DNA from: Pseudomonas synxantha BG33R
Lineage (GTDB): Bacteria > Pseudomonadota > Gammaproteobacteria > Pseudomonadales > Pseudomonadaceae
Direction of reading: 5' to 3'
Length of the DNA stretch: 64,000 nucleotides
Assembly: GCF_000263715.2 (NCBI RefSeq)
Contig: NZ_CM001514.1
Location: 3,413,674-3,477,673 of the forward strand
Below the pieces are notes generated by a model. The model saw only the letters and a program-made list of their open reading frames with translations, was not told the DNA's origin and did not search any database. Every line of letters begins with the position of its first letter. Within the stretch, counting starts at the first letter, position 1. The translations under genes were made by a program, and so were the position numbers. Shown one piece after another: positions 37,217 to 45,981 of this stretch.

Positions 37217-39439
37217 ATGTTCGCGCCTTTTACCCGTTCCATGACCTTCACCTTCGGGCTGTTCAGTCTTACGCTGAGCCCGGATCTGCTGGCTGAAATC
37301 GACCCCGGACAAGCCTCCAGCAAAGCCCTGGAGCTGGGCGCGACCACCATCAGCGCCGACGGCCTTGGGTCCACCACCGAGCACACCGGTGCCTACACCA
37401 CCGGCTCGATGAATACCGCCACCCGCCTGAACCTTTCCATCAAGGAAACCCCGCAATCGATCTCGGTGATCACACGCCAGCAGATGGATGACTTCAACCT
37501 CAACACCTTGACCGAAGTGCTGCGCCAGACTACCGGCATCAACGTTCAACATAACGATTCGGACCGTGTCTACTACTCCTCCCGCGGTTACGGCATCAAC
37601 AACTTCCAGGTTGATGGGATGCTCAACACATTCGGCTACATGAAGTCCGACGCCGACACCATCATCTACGACCGTATCGAAGTGGTACGCGGCGCCACGG
37701 GCCTGACCACTGGCGCGGGCGATCCTTCGGCCACCGTCAACATGGTGCGCAAGCGTCCTACTGCCCAATGGCAGGCACAGACCGGTGTGAGTGGCGCCAG
37801 CCATGACAACTACTACAGCTACATCGACGTAGGCGGGCCTTTGGCGTTCGACGGTAAGTTGCGCGGGCGTAGCGTCCTGGCCTACCGTGACAGCAAATCC
37901 TTTCGCGATAACTATGGGCTGCAGCGGGCAGTTGGCTACGGCATTCTCGAAGGTGACCTTTCAGACGATACGGTGCTGGCTGTAGGTTTTGATTACCAGG
38001 ACAAACAGGTACAAGGCACCTCCTGGGGCACTGTGCCCTACTGGAACAGCCAGGGCGGCAAGGCCAGGTTGCCTCGCTCCACCAATATGGCGGCGCACTG
38101 GAGCTCCTGGCCGCTGACTGACAAGACCACCTTCGCCACCCTCGACCATCGGCTCGGCGGCGACTGGCATTTGAAGGCTGCCTATACCCATCGCCAGAGT
38201 GACACCGACGGCAAGGTCTACTACGGCGGCAGCGGTTTTCCCAATGCAGACCGCAGCGGCATGACGGCCTGGGCCAGTCATATGCGCGGTACGTCGCGAA
38301 TGGAAGCCATCGACGTCAACCTGGCCGGCAGCTACACCCTGCTGGGCCGCGAACACGCTTTGATGATGGGCTATGGCGAGGCCGCCCAGCGGGACGTGTC
38401 GCCCTTTATGCGTAACGACCTGCCTGCCAGCTACTACCCCATCGAGGATTGGAAGCACATGGGCGATATCGGCAAGTTCGCCGACACCGTCACCGACCTC
38501 AAGGGCGAACACAGCAAAAAACAGCAGAAAGCCGGTTACCTCGCCACTCGACTGAGCCTTACAGACCGCTTGCACGCTGTGCTGGGTAGCCGCTACGGCA
38601 GTTGGGAGCTGGAAAGCGCCACGCCTGAATACAACGACAATGATCAACTGACGGCTGCCGGCAAAACACGCCAGACCCACAACGACATGTGGACACCCTA
38701 CGCCGGGCTGCTCTTTGACATCACCCCGCAGTACACCGTTTACGCAAGCTATACCGACATCTTCAAGCCGCAAGACAGGCGTGATATCAACAAGAAGTAC
38801 CTGGAACCGGTGGTGGGCAGCAACTATGAGGTGGGGCTCAAGGGCAGCCTGCTCAATGAACGCCTGAACCTGGCAGCCGCCTATTTCTGGAGCACCCAGG
38901 ACAATGTTGCAGAGCGCGATGACTCGGTCCCTCCCAACCCCGTCACTGGCGAGGAGTACTACAAGTCTGGCGGCAAGGGTAACAAGGTCAACGGCTTCGA
39001 ATTGGAAGCCGCAGGCGAAATCCGGCCGGACTGGAACTTGACCGCCGGCTACACCTACACCCACTCGCTTAACGGTTCAGACAAACGTACCAATACCGGC
39101 CAGCCCTTGAACCTGTTGAAGGTCTCCAGCGCCTATCGCCTGCCGGGCGCATGGCGCAACCTCACCGTCGGTGGCGCGGTGAACTGGCAAAGCGAAATCT
39201 ACGATTTCGGTAACCGGCCCACAGGCGCACGCAATAGCGAAGGTCGGGCGAAGATCACGCAACAGGGTTACACCGTGGTCAACCTGATGTCACGCTACCA
39301 GTTCGACGAACAGGTTTCCGCCTCGGTTAACGTTAACAATCTATTTGATAAAAAATATTACGAACGTGTCGGCTTTTATAATGGTGTGTATTGGGGTGAC
39401 CCGCGATCTATCACGCTTGCATTGGACTGGAAGCTGTAG
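37217..39439 (+). CDS. TonB-dependent siderophore receptor
   Basis: A 740-residue outer-membrane receptor. After a signal peptide (about 26 residues) comes a plug domain without an N-terminal signalling domain (STN): LNLSIKETPQSISVITRQQMDD, YSSRGYGINNFQVDGM, YDRIEVVRGATGLTTGAGDPSATVNMVRKRPT. The barrel ends with the usual NVNNLFDKKYYERVGFYNGV and a C-terminal aromatic-containing strand LALDWKL. Lack of the STN domain means it does not signal through FecR-type regulators. Siderophore unknown; type resembles receptors for hydroxamate or pyoverdine-like ligands. Ribosome site AAGGAG at 37202; possible Fur box upstream. Confidence 0.93.
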   Translation: MFAPFTRSMTFTFGLFSLTLSPDLLAEIDPGQASSKALELGATTISADGLGSTTEHTGAYTTGSMNTATRLNLSIKETPQSISVITRQQMDDFNLNTLTEVLRQTTGINVQHNDSDRVYYSSRGYGINNFQVDGMLNTFGYMKSDADTIIYDRIEVVRGATGLTTGAGDPSATVNMVRKRPTAQWQAQTGVSGASHDNYYSYIDVGGPLAFDGKLRGRSVLAYRDSKSFRDNYGLQRAVGYGILEGDLSDDTVLAVGFDYQDKQVQGTSWGTVPYWNSQGGKARLPRSTNMAAHWSSWPLTDKTTFATLDHRLGGDWHLKAAYTHRQSDTDGKVYYGGSGFPNADRSGMTAWASHMRGTSRMEAIDVNLAGSYTLLGREHALMMGYGEAAQRDVSPFMRNDLPASYYPIEDWKHMGDIGKFADTVTDLKGEHSKKQQKAGYLATRLSLTDRLHAVLGSRYGSWELESATPEYNDNDQLTAAGKTRQTHNDMWTPYAGLLFDITPQYTVYASYTDIFKPQDRRDINKKYLEPVVGSNYEVGLKGSLLNERLNLAAAYFWSTQDNVAERDDSVPPNPVTGEEYYKSGGKGNKVNGFELEAAGEIRPDWNLTAGYTYTHSLNGSDKRTNTGQPLNLLKVSSAYRLPGAWRNLTVGGAVNWQSEIYDFGNRPTGARNSEGRAKITQQGYTVVNLMSRYQFDEQVSASVNVNNLFDKKYYERVGFYNGVYWGDPRSITLALDWKL

Positions 39440-39446
39440 TCGCCTC

Positions 39447-39478
39447 CTGCGAAGTTAACAAAATCGTTAACTTCGCAG
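39447..39478 (+). terminator. Perfect hairpin after the TonB receptor
   Basis: CTGCGAAGTTAAC / GTTAACTTCGCAG with a 6-base loop AAAATC, 8 bases after the receptor stop. The 13-base stem is perfect but lacks a T-run, so termination is likely but not certain. Confidence 0.6.
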
Positions 39479-39581
39479 TGCCTGTCAGTTAATTCCCACT
39501 TAATAAGATTGCGCCATAGTCGCTCCATGATTCTGATCAAGGACCGGCCAGACACCTATCACTCTTAATGGGAATACCGCG

Positions 39582-39794
39582 ATGAAAATCTCGACGTTGA
39601 TGCTTGCCAGCCTGATGACCCTGACCTCCGCCGCTGCCTTCGCAGAGGGCGGTTCAGAGCGTTCGAAGGAGTTCTACAACAACTTCAGCTTCATTCAACA
39701 GCAAACTCACGGCACAGCAGAGCAACGAATGGCCTCTGCCGACGGAAAGACGTTGAAGGTCGATACCGTCAGCCAGGAACAACCGAACAGTTGA
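39582..39794 (+). CDS. Small secreted protein, 70 residues
   Basis: A signal peptide (MKISTLMLASLMTLTSAAAFA, cleaved before EGGSERS) and a mature part of about 49 residues, polar and probably unstructured, ending SQEQPNS. The AEGGS(E/D)R start of the mature part recalls small Pseudomonas periplasmic proteins annotated with a PtrA N-terminal domain; I am not sure of this. Function unknown. A clear terminator follows. Confidence 0.7.
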   Translation: MKISTLMLASLMTLTSAAAFAEGGSERSKEFYNNFSFIQQQTHGTAEQRMASADGKTLKVDTVSQEQPNS

Positions 39795-39856
39795 TTTAAT
39801 GCTTGGTTAATCCGTAATACCCTGCGCCATCCCGCTCCGTTGGCAAAGGTTTATTG

Positions 39857-39882
39857 GGCGCCATCTAATGGCGCCTTTTTTT
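39857..39882 (+). terminator. Intrinsic terminator
   Basis: GGCGCCAT-cta-ATGGCGCC followed by seven Ts. A textbook Rho-independent terminator serving the small secreted protein gene, 63 bases after its stop, and just before the end of the convergent acetyltransferase gene. Confidence 0.92.
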
Positions 39883-39892
39883 CGCCAGTCGT

Positions 39893-40387
39893 TTATGACA
39901 GAGACTTGCTCCAAAACAACATACGACCATACTTTGGATCAAATACCGAATCATCGAACCCGAACTTGCGGTACGCCGATTGCGCCAGCTCATTGCCCTC
40001 AAGCACTTCCAGAGTAATCTTGCAGCAGCCCCTCTGGCGGGCGATTTCCTCGACCTTCTGCAGCATTTTCTGGCTCAAGCCCAAGCCACGAAACTGTTCC
40101 ATCACCATCACATCGTGAACGTTGACCAGCGGGCGGCAAGCAAATGTCGAGAAGCCCTCAAAACAATTGACCAACCCCGCCGGTTCGCCACCGACAAACG
40201 CCAGCACGCTGAACGCATGAGGACGCTTGGCCAGTTCAGCCGGCAGTTGCTGCAACAGATCGGCTGACAAGGCGTGGCCGCCGCCCATCGGGTCTTGCGC
40301 ATAGTGGTTGAGCAGCAAGCCGATGGCGTTGGCGTGCACCTCGTTGGTATAGCTGGCTTGCAGCACCAGAATGTCTGGGGTGTCCAT
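39893..40387 (-). CDS. GNAT family N-acetyltransferase
   Basis: A 164-residue acetyltransferase of the GNAT fold. The acetyl-CoA loop is VMEQFRGLGLSQKMLQKVEEIA, matching the Q/RxxGxG/A pattern, and the C-terminal NELAQSAYRKFGFDD is the typical strand 6-helix. The start at 40387 (MDTPDILVL) follows AGGAAGGA; a TTG seven codons upstream is also open. The substrate is unknown and neighbours give no hint. Confidence 0.9.
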   Translation of the reverse strand: MDTPDILVLQASYTNEVHANAIGLLLNHYAQDPMGGGHALSADLLQQLPAELAKRPHAFSVLAFVGGEPAGLVNCFEGFSTFACRPLVNVHDVMVMEQFRGLGLSQKMLQKVEEIARQRGCCKITLEVLEGNELAQSAYRKFGFDDSVFDPKYGRMLFWSKSLS

Positions 40388-40552
40388 TTCCTTCCTCGAT
40401 AACGACAACCAGGGATTCGTTTCCCTTTGAGAGCCTCGATTGTAAGCGTGGAGTCGGCAGTAGATGAAGGAGATTAACTACAAATATCTGACGGAAATTG
40501 CGAAGGTTGCTTGCATCAAATCGTGCAAAAGGCCCTGGAGTGGGGATTTTTC

Positions 40553-41659
40553 CTAGACAGCAAAGCGCTGCAGTTGCATCTCTTGCAAGCGGCTCAGGGT
40601 GCGACGAAATGGAAACTCCAGGTAGCCTTCGGTGTACAGGCACTCCAAGGGCACCCGGGCCTCGATAAAGAGTGGCACCTTGCGGTCGTAGCATTCGTCC
40701 ACCAAGGCGATAAAGCGCCGCACGCTGTCATCATGAACCGACAGCTGCGGCAATTGACGGTCCCCGGCCATCACCCGCTCGGCGCCGTCCTCGGTGCCAC
40801 GGGCAATCCGCCCCGGGCGCTGTTGGGCGCTGAGGTTCGCAACCTCGCCCAGCAGGATGGCCTGGAAGCGGTCGCACAGCAGCATGAAGTCCATCGCGGC
40901 CAGGGGTTGCTCGCACAGATCGGCGTAACGACACCAGAGCACCGTGTCACTGGCCTGCACCGCCATAATGGAGCGGTACCCCACGCTCACCGCCCCGCTG
41001 CTCACGGCCTGGCCTTGGCTCAATTGCTTGAACACCGCAGCCAGTGCATTCGGTTGATTCACCCAATAGCGTTGCTTCCCCGCCCCCGGATGCAGGCGAT
41101 GATCTTCGCCACCGTCCACCGCCACCACTTGCATATGCTGCTGGAGCGCGTCGATCCCCGGCAGAAAACGCTCGCGATTGAAGCCATCGGCATACAACTG
41201 ATCAGGCGGCTGGTTGGAGGTGCACACCATTACCACGCCTTGCTCGAACATCACCAGGAACAGCCGCCCGAGGATGATCGCGTCGCCGATATCATTGACA
41301 AACAGTTCATCGAAGCACAGCACGCGCACTTCCTGGCTCAGCTCCTGAGCCAGCGCCCGCAAAGGATCCTGGGTTCCGGTGAGCTGGAACAAGCGCTGAT
41401 GCACCCACCCCATGAAGTGATGAAAATGCTGACGCCGCGCGGGCACACGCAAGCTTTGATGAAATTGATCCATCAGCCAGGTCTTGCCACGCCCCACCGG
41501 CCCCCACAGATAGACCCCGGCAACTGGCGAACGGCCTTGATGCAACCCCTCGTGACAGGCTTGCAAAGCCTGCACCGCCCGACGCTGGGCGTCGTCAGGG
41601 ACGAAGCCTAGTTGGGCGATGGCGTGCTGGTAGGCAATGAGGGGCGAGTCGAACGTCAT
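40553..41659 (-). CDS. zapE: AFG1/ZapE family ATPase
   Basis: A 368-residue P-loop ATPase of the ZapE (AFG1-like) family. Walker A is GPVGRGKT (residues 53-60), Walker B VLCFDELFVND, with sensor TSNQPPDQLYADGFNRERFLP. E. coli ZapE associates with the division ring under stress. Pseudomonas genomes generally have a second member near the cytochrome bc1 genes; this one may be the paralogue rather than the true orthologue, so the symbol is tentative. It stands alone. Confidence 0.88.
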   Translation of the reverse strand: MTFDSPLIAYQHAIAQLGFVPDDAQRRAVQALQACHEGLHQGRSPVAGVYLWGPVGRGKTWLMDQFHQSLRVPARRQHFHHFMGWVHQRLFQLTGTQDPLRALAQELSQEVRVLCFDELFVNDIGDAIILGRLFLVMFEQGVVMVCTSNQPPDQLYADGFNRERFLPGIDALQQHMQVVAVDGGEDHRLHPGAGKQRYWVNQPNALAAVFKQLSQGQAVSSGAVSVGYRSIMAVQASDTVLWCRYADLCEQPLAAMDFMLLCDRFQAILLGEVANLSAQQRPGRIARGTEDGAERVMAGDRQLPQLSVHDDSVRRFIALVDECYDRKVPLFIEARVPLECLYTEGYLEFPFRRTLSRLQEMQLQRFAV

Positions 41660-41680
41660 GCCGGATGCTCCGCGAACTAA

Positions 41681-41706
41681 TGTGGGAGGGGGCTTGCCCC
41701 CGATGG
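41681..41706 (+). repeat. REP unit
   Basis: TGTGGGAGGGGGCTTGCCCC followed by CGATGG, 21 bases upstream of zapE on the + strand reading. It flanks one side of the dispersed repeat copy B. Confidence 0.85.
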
Positions 41707-41730
41707 CGGCCTAAGAGCCGACCGGGATGT

Positions 41731-42092
41731 TGGATCAGATCGAGTACATATCCGTTATCTGGGTAACGGCTGCTATTGGTTCCGCCCTTACGGCGGCTCA
41801 CTTTTGAAAAGAGCCCAAAAGTAAGCAAAAGGCTCTTGCCCCACCACTCGGCACCTCGCCTAGGCTCGGTGTGCCCGTAATCCGACAGTGATTTGGGGGG
41901 CCGCCGCCACGCGCCATCCATGGCGCGGGGCGGCTAAACCGGCATCCCTGCCGGTTTACCCCCCAAATCCCTGTCGAATTCCGGCCAGCGTGGTTTAACG
42001 GGGCGCTTAAGATCAAAAGCAGATCAAGAGCGGCTCGCTTCGCATCGTGGTTACAGTAGGGGCTGCAAACTGCAGTTGTGTAGATACCTATG
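41731..42092 (-). repeat. Dispersed repeat, copy B (long form)
   Basis: The inverted relative of the stretch 11345-11608, with the same blocks (for example GTGTAGATACCTATG, GCTCGCTTCGCATCGTGGTT and CCAGCGTGGTTTAACGGGGC). This copy contains an extra palindrome-rich module at 41883-41976. It fills most of the 549-base gap between zapE and pepN, which holds no gene that I can see. Confidence 0.85.
41883..41976. repeat. Palindrome-rich module with inverted ends, nested in copy B
   Basis: 94 bases bounded by inverted repeats CGACAGTGATTTGGGGGG and CCCCCCAAATCCCTGTCG (17 of 18 match). Inside are two further perfect stems, CGCCAT/ATGGCG and AAACCGGC/GCCGGTTT. This module, plus a little flank, is absent from copy A. 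Confidence 0.8.
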
Positions 42093-42144
42093 CCCCGATG
42101 AGGGAGTGTCAATCAATACATCTGTGACTGCACCACCACATCGC

Positions 42145-42178
42145 GAGCAAGTCGAATCGTCGCACCGCCCCTCCCACA
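42145..42178 (-). repeat. Variant REP unit
   Basis: A REP arm GAGCAA...CCCCTCCCACA interrupted by GTCGAATCGTCGCACCG. The same interrupted form occurs at 49836-49868. Confidence 0.75.
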
Positions 42179-42208
42179 TTTTTCCCCCGGAACATCAGCT
42201 AGAAAACG

Positions 42209-44866
42209 TTACGCCAGGCTCTTGCTGACCACCTCATACACATCGCTGGACAGCTCGCCACACGCGAGAATGCGCTCCAGCTCCGCCTTCATCAGCGCCT
42301 GGCGTGCGCTGTCATACTTGCGCCAGCGCGTCAGCGGCGCCAGTTGGCGCGAGGCAATCTGCGGGTTCAAGGTGTTGAGCTCGATCACCAGATCCGCCAG
42401 GAAGCGATAACCCGAGCCATCCGTCGCATGGAAGTTGACCAGATTCTGGCCTGCGAATGCGCCGATCAAGGCGCGCACCTTGTTCGGGTTCTTGATGGTG
42501 AACGCCGGGTGTTCCATCAACGCCTTGACCCGCGCCAGCCCGCCCGGCAACGTGCTGCCGGCCTGAACACTGAACCACTGGTCCATGACCAACGGGTTGT
42601 CCTTGAAGTTCTCGGCAAACACCGCCAGCGCCTGGGCTTTTTCCGCTTCGAACGGCGAGTTCACCAGCACCGCGAGGGCCGTCAGACGTTCGGTCATGTT
42701 ATCGCTGGTGTCGAACTGATCCAGGGTCGCCGCCAATACTTGCGGCTTGCCGCTGAGCATCAGGTACGACAACGCGATGTTCTGCAGGGCACGGCGGGCA
42801 AAGTGCTCGGCCTCTGCCACGTACGGCGTTTGCTTGGACAGCTCACGATTGGCCTGGTAGCGCAGCCACAAGCCTTCGAACAGGTTCTCGGCCAGTTGCT
42901 TGCGGGCATATTCACGGGCCGCGTGGATCGCATCCACATCCGCCACTTCGCTGATTTCCGTCAGGTAGGCTTCACTTGGCAGCGAGAGCATTTCCGCGAC
43001 CATGGCCTGGTCGAGACTTTCGTCGCTCAATACCGTGCGCAGTGCATCGATCAGGCGCTGGTCCAGCTTCAGCGGCTGGCCTGCCTGATGCTGGCCGATC
43101 AGTTCCTGCAACACCTGCACCGACAGCTGCTGGCCGGCATCCCAGCGGTTGAAGCCGTCGCTGTCGTGCTGCATCAGGAACATCAACTGATCGCGGTTAT
43201 ACGGGAAGCTCAATTTCACCGGCGCCGAGAACCCACGCAACAGCGAAGGCAAGGGCTTTTCAGCGACATCGACGAAGGTGAACGTCTGCTCGGCTTCAGT
43301 CACCGAGATCACGCGTGAGGTGCCTGCAGCTGTAGCCTCACCGGCCAGGCGCAAGTTGATTGCGGCGCCCTGCCCGTCCAGCAGGCCCAATTCCACCGGG
43401 ATCACGAACGGCAGTTTTTCGACCTTGTCCGGCGTTGGCGGGCAGCTCTGGCGGAAGGTCAGGCTGTAGGTCCTGGCCGCCGCGTCGTAGGACTCGCTCA
43501 CCGCCAAGCGTGGCGTACCCGCCTGGCTGTACCAGCGCTTGAACTGGCTGAGGTCGGCGCCATTGGCGTCTTCCATGGCCTTGATAAAGTCGTCGCAGGT
43601 CACGGCCTGACCGTCATGGCGTTCGAAGTACAGGTCACTGCCTTTGCGGAAGCCTTCGGCGCCGAGCAAGGTGTGGATCATGCCGACTACTTCCGAGCCC
43701 TTTTCGTAAACGGTCAGGGTGTAGAAGTTGGATATCTCGATAAAGCTGTCCGGGCGCACTGCGTGGGCCATAGGGCCAGCGTCTTCGGCGAACTGGTGCG
43801 TACGCAGATAGGCCACATCCTGAATGCGCTTGACCGTGGCCGAGTTCATGTCGGCGGAGAAGCCCGAATCACGGAACACGGTGAAGCCTTCCTTGAGCGA
43901 CAACTGGAACCAGTCGCGGCAGGTCACGCGGTTGCCCGACCAGTTGTGGAAGTATTCGTGGGCGACGATGGCTTCGACGCGCTGGTGGGCAGCATCGGTA
44001 GCGGTTTCGGCGCGGGCCAGCACGGCGCTGGAGTTGAAGATATTGAGGCCCTTGTTCTCCATGGCGCCCATGTTGAAATCGTTGACCGCCACGATCATGA
44101 AGATATCCAGGTCGTACTCGCGGCCGTAGGTTTCTTCGTCCCAGCGCATGGATTTCTTCAGGCTGGTCATGGCGTGCTGGCACTTGTCGATGTTTTCCGG
44201 CTCGACGTAGATGCGCAACGCGACTTCGCGATTGGTCATGGTGGTGAAGCTGTCTTCGACGCACCACAGGTCACCGGCCACCAGCGCAAACAGGTACGCC
44301 GGCTTCTTGAACGGATCTTCCCAGGTCGCCCAGTGCCGGCCGTCTTCGCCAGGGCCACTGGCAATCGGATTGCCGTTGGACAACAGCACCGGGTAGCTGT
44401 GCTGCTCGGCGATCACCGTGGTGGTGAACACGCTCATTACATCCGGGCGGTCGAGGTAGTAAGTGATCTTGCGAAAGCCCTCGGCCTCGCACTGGGTGCA
44501 GAACATACCGCTGGATTTGTACAAACCTTCCAGGGCAGTGTTGGTTTCCGGATGGATCTTGACCGTGGTGTCGAGGGTGAAGGTCTCACTCTTTGGCTGC
44601 ACGGTCAGGTGGCTGTCGGTCAACTGGTAGTCAGCGTCCGTCAGCGGCTGGTCGGCCAGGTTGACGCTCAGCAGCTCAAGTTGCTGGCCGTCGAGTACCA
44701 ATGGCGGCAAACCGGCGCCGCGCTCGGGGTTGCGGCGCATCACCAGCTGCGCGTGGACCAGGCTGTGGTCCTCGAACAACTCGAAGGTCAGGTGCGTCTC
44801 GTCGATCAGGTAGTCCGGCGCCTGATAGTCCTTAAGGTAAATCATCTTCGGTTGTTCAGTGCGCAT
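42209..44866 (-). CDS. pepN: Aminopeptidase N
   Basis: An 885-residue M1-family zinc aminopeptidase that removes N-terminal residues from peptides in the cytoplasm. The exopeptidase motif is present as MGAMENKGLNIF and the zinc site as VAHEYFHNWSGNRVTCRDWFQLSLKEG (HExxH-x18-E). Length and C-terminal helical domain match gamma-proteobacterial PepN. It heads toward the 3' side of a minus-strand run that also holds DUF2797, DUF1315, rhomboid, phosphoesterase and nadK genes, the same order that I recall from P. aeruginosa. Confidence 0.97.
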   Translation of the reverse strand: MRTEQPKMIYLKDYQAPDYLIDETHLTFELFEDHSLVHAQLVMRRNPERGAGLPPLVLDGQQLELLSVNLADQPLTDADYQLTDSHLTVQPKSETFTLDTTVKIHPETNTALEGLYKSSGMFCTQCEAEGFRKITYYLDRPDVMSVFTTTVIAEQHSYPVLLSNGNPIASGPGEDGRHWATWEDPFKKPAYLFALVAGDLWCVEDSFTTMTNREVALRIYVEPENIDKCQHAMTSLKKSMRWDEETYGREYDLDIFMIVAVNDFNMGAMENKGLNIFNSSAVLARAETATDAAHQRVEAIVAHEYFHNWSGNRVTCRDWFQLSLKEGFTVFRDSGFSADMNSATVKRIQDVAYLRTHQFAEDAGPMAHAVRPDSFIEISNFYTLTVYEKGSEVVGMIHTLLGAEGFRKGSDLYFERHDGQAVTCDDFIKAMEDANGADLSQFKRWYSQAGTPRLAVSESYDAAARTYSLTFRQSCPPTPDKVEKLPFVIPVELGLLDGQGAAINLRLAGEATAAGTSRVISVTEAEQTFTFVDVAEKPLPSLLRGFSAPVKLSFPYNRDQLMFLMQHDSDGFNRWDAGQQLSVQVLQELIGQHQAGQPLKLDQRLIDALRTVLSDESLDQAMVAEMLSLPSEAYLTEISEVADVDAIHAAREYARKQLAENLFEGLWLRYQANRELSKQTPYVAEAEHFARRALQNIALSYLMLSGKPQVLAATLDQFDTSDNMTERLTALAVLVNSPFEAEKAQALAVFAENFKDNPLVMDQWFSVQAGSTLPGGLARVKALMEHPAFTIKNPNKVRALIGAFAGQNLVNFHATDGSGYRFLADLVIELNTLNPQIASRQLAPLTRWRKYDSARQALMKAELERILACGELSSDVYEVVSKSLA

Positions 44867-44879
44867 GCTTGGGATCCTT

Positions 44880-45677
44880 CTACTGATGCACGGCGAGCTG
44901 GTAGGCCGTGTATTTACGAATGTTGATAACGCCGGTGTCGAAGATCAGGTATTGGCCCTTGATGCCCAGCAGCGTGCCTTCGGCGATCGGATTCTTGTCC
45001 AGGTTGAAGCTGACGATCTTGGTCGGATACTGCTCGACCGGGTAGCGGATTTCAATCGGCTCAATGTCGGCAATGGTTTGGATGGCTTGCAGGCCAAAGC
45101 GTTCCTGCAAACCCAGCAAGCCTTCGGCGCAGGAGGCGAACAGCTCATCGCGCACCTGCTTGAGGTCCACCGATTGTGCGTCACCCTTGAGCAAGGCGCG
45201 CCAGTTGGTCTTGTCGGCCACCTGGCTACGGAACAGGTCTTCGACGAAGCCGGACTGCTGGCGAGTCGACACGCGCATGATCGGCAATGCCTGGCTGGCC
45301 CCCTGATCCAGCCAGCGGGTGGGCAGCTGGGTGGCACGCGTGATGCCGACCTTGACCCCCGACGAATTGGCCAGGTACACCACGTGGTCGGTCATGCAGA
45401 ATTTTTCGCCCCAGCCTGGATCACGGCAGGTACCTGCGTCGTAATGGCAACGCTCGGGGCTCATGATGCACAGGTCACACTGGGCCAGCTTGGTCATGCA
45501 GGGGTAGCAATAGCCCTGGCTGAAGCTGGTCTTGGTCTTGCGCCCGCAATGGCTGCAATGAATGGCGCCCAGGTACTCCAGGCGCACATGGGTGCCGATC
45601 ATCGGATTGACCGGCACCTCGACATCGCCCAGGCGAAACGCATATTGAACAGTCGGCTCACCAAGTTGCGCCGACAT
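44880..45677 (-). CDS. DUF2797 family zinc-ribbon-containing protein
   Basis: A 265-residue protein of DUF2797. It has a Cys-rich N-terminal part with CSHCG, CYPCM and CDLC pairs, likely binding zinc, followed by DPGWGEKFCMTDHVVYLANS and a GIY-YIG-like stretch (VVYLANSSGVKVGITRATQLPTRW). Function is unknown. The start at 45677 (MSAQLGEPTV) is chosen because sequence upstream in the frame looks noncoding and overlaps the next gene. pepN follows after 13 bases. Confidence 0.88.
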   Translation of the reverse strand: MSAQLGEPTVQYAFRLGDVEVPVNPMIGTHVRLEYLGAIHCSHCGRKTKTSFSQGYCYPCMTKLAQCDLCIMSPERCHYDAGTCRDPGWGEKFCMTDHVVYLANSSGVKVGITRATQLPTRWLDQGASQALPIMRVSTRQQSGFVEDLFRSQVADKTNWRALLKGDAQSVDLKQVRDELFASCAEGLLGLQERFGLQAIQTIADIEPIEIRYPVEQYPTKIVSFNLDKNPIAEGTLLGIKGQYLIFDTGVINIRKYTAYQLAVHQ

Positions 45678-45706
45678 TTTGCTGACTGCACCGCGACCAA
45701 TTTCAA

Positions 45707-45967
45707 TCAATGGATCGCATCCGACTTGAACAGGATGTTCGCCACCGGCTCCGACTTGGACGCGCACTCCTGCGGGCCCATGTAGCCGGTACGCTGCTCT
45801 TCGGGCAGGTTCTGGATCTCCCAGGCGATCATCGCTTGCAGGGACAATTCGCGCTGCTCGGCGGTGAGCTTGCGGCCATCGGACCATTTGCCGATTTCCA
45901 CGGCGAGCTTGAGGCTTTCGTAGATATCGGGGGTGATGTTTTCGATCATTTCAGCAAAAGAGGACAT
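45707..45967 (-). CDS. DUF1315 (YeaC-like) protein
   Basis: An 86-residue soluble protein, recognised as the YeaC/DUF1315 family by MIENITPDIYESLKLAVEIGKW and the later WEIQNLPEEQRTGYM. Function unknown. It lies 14 bases downstream of the rhomboid gene and 29 bases upstream of the DUF2797 gene in the same run. The frame is open far upstream, into the rhomboid gene, but only the ATG at 45967 gives the family start. Confidence 0.9.
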   Translation of the reverse strand: MSSFAEMIENITPDIYESLKLAVEIGKWSDGRKLTAEQRELSLQAMIAWEIQNLPEEQRTGYMGPQECASKSEPVANILFKSDAIH

Positions 45968-45981
45968 TCGGCTCTTCCTTA

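Noticed and set aside
41883..41976. CRISPR-like or tRNA-like reading of the palindrome-rich stretch
   Set aside because: No repeat-spacer periodicity and no tRNA cloverleaf; it is a set of nested inverted repeats inside a dispersed element.
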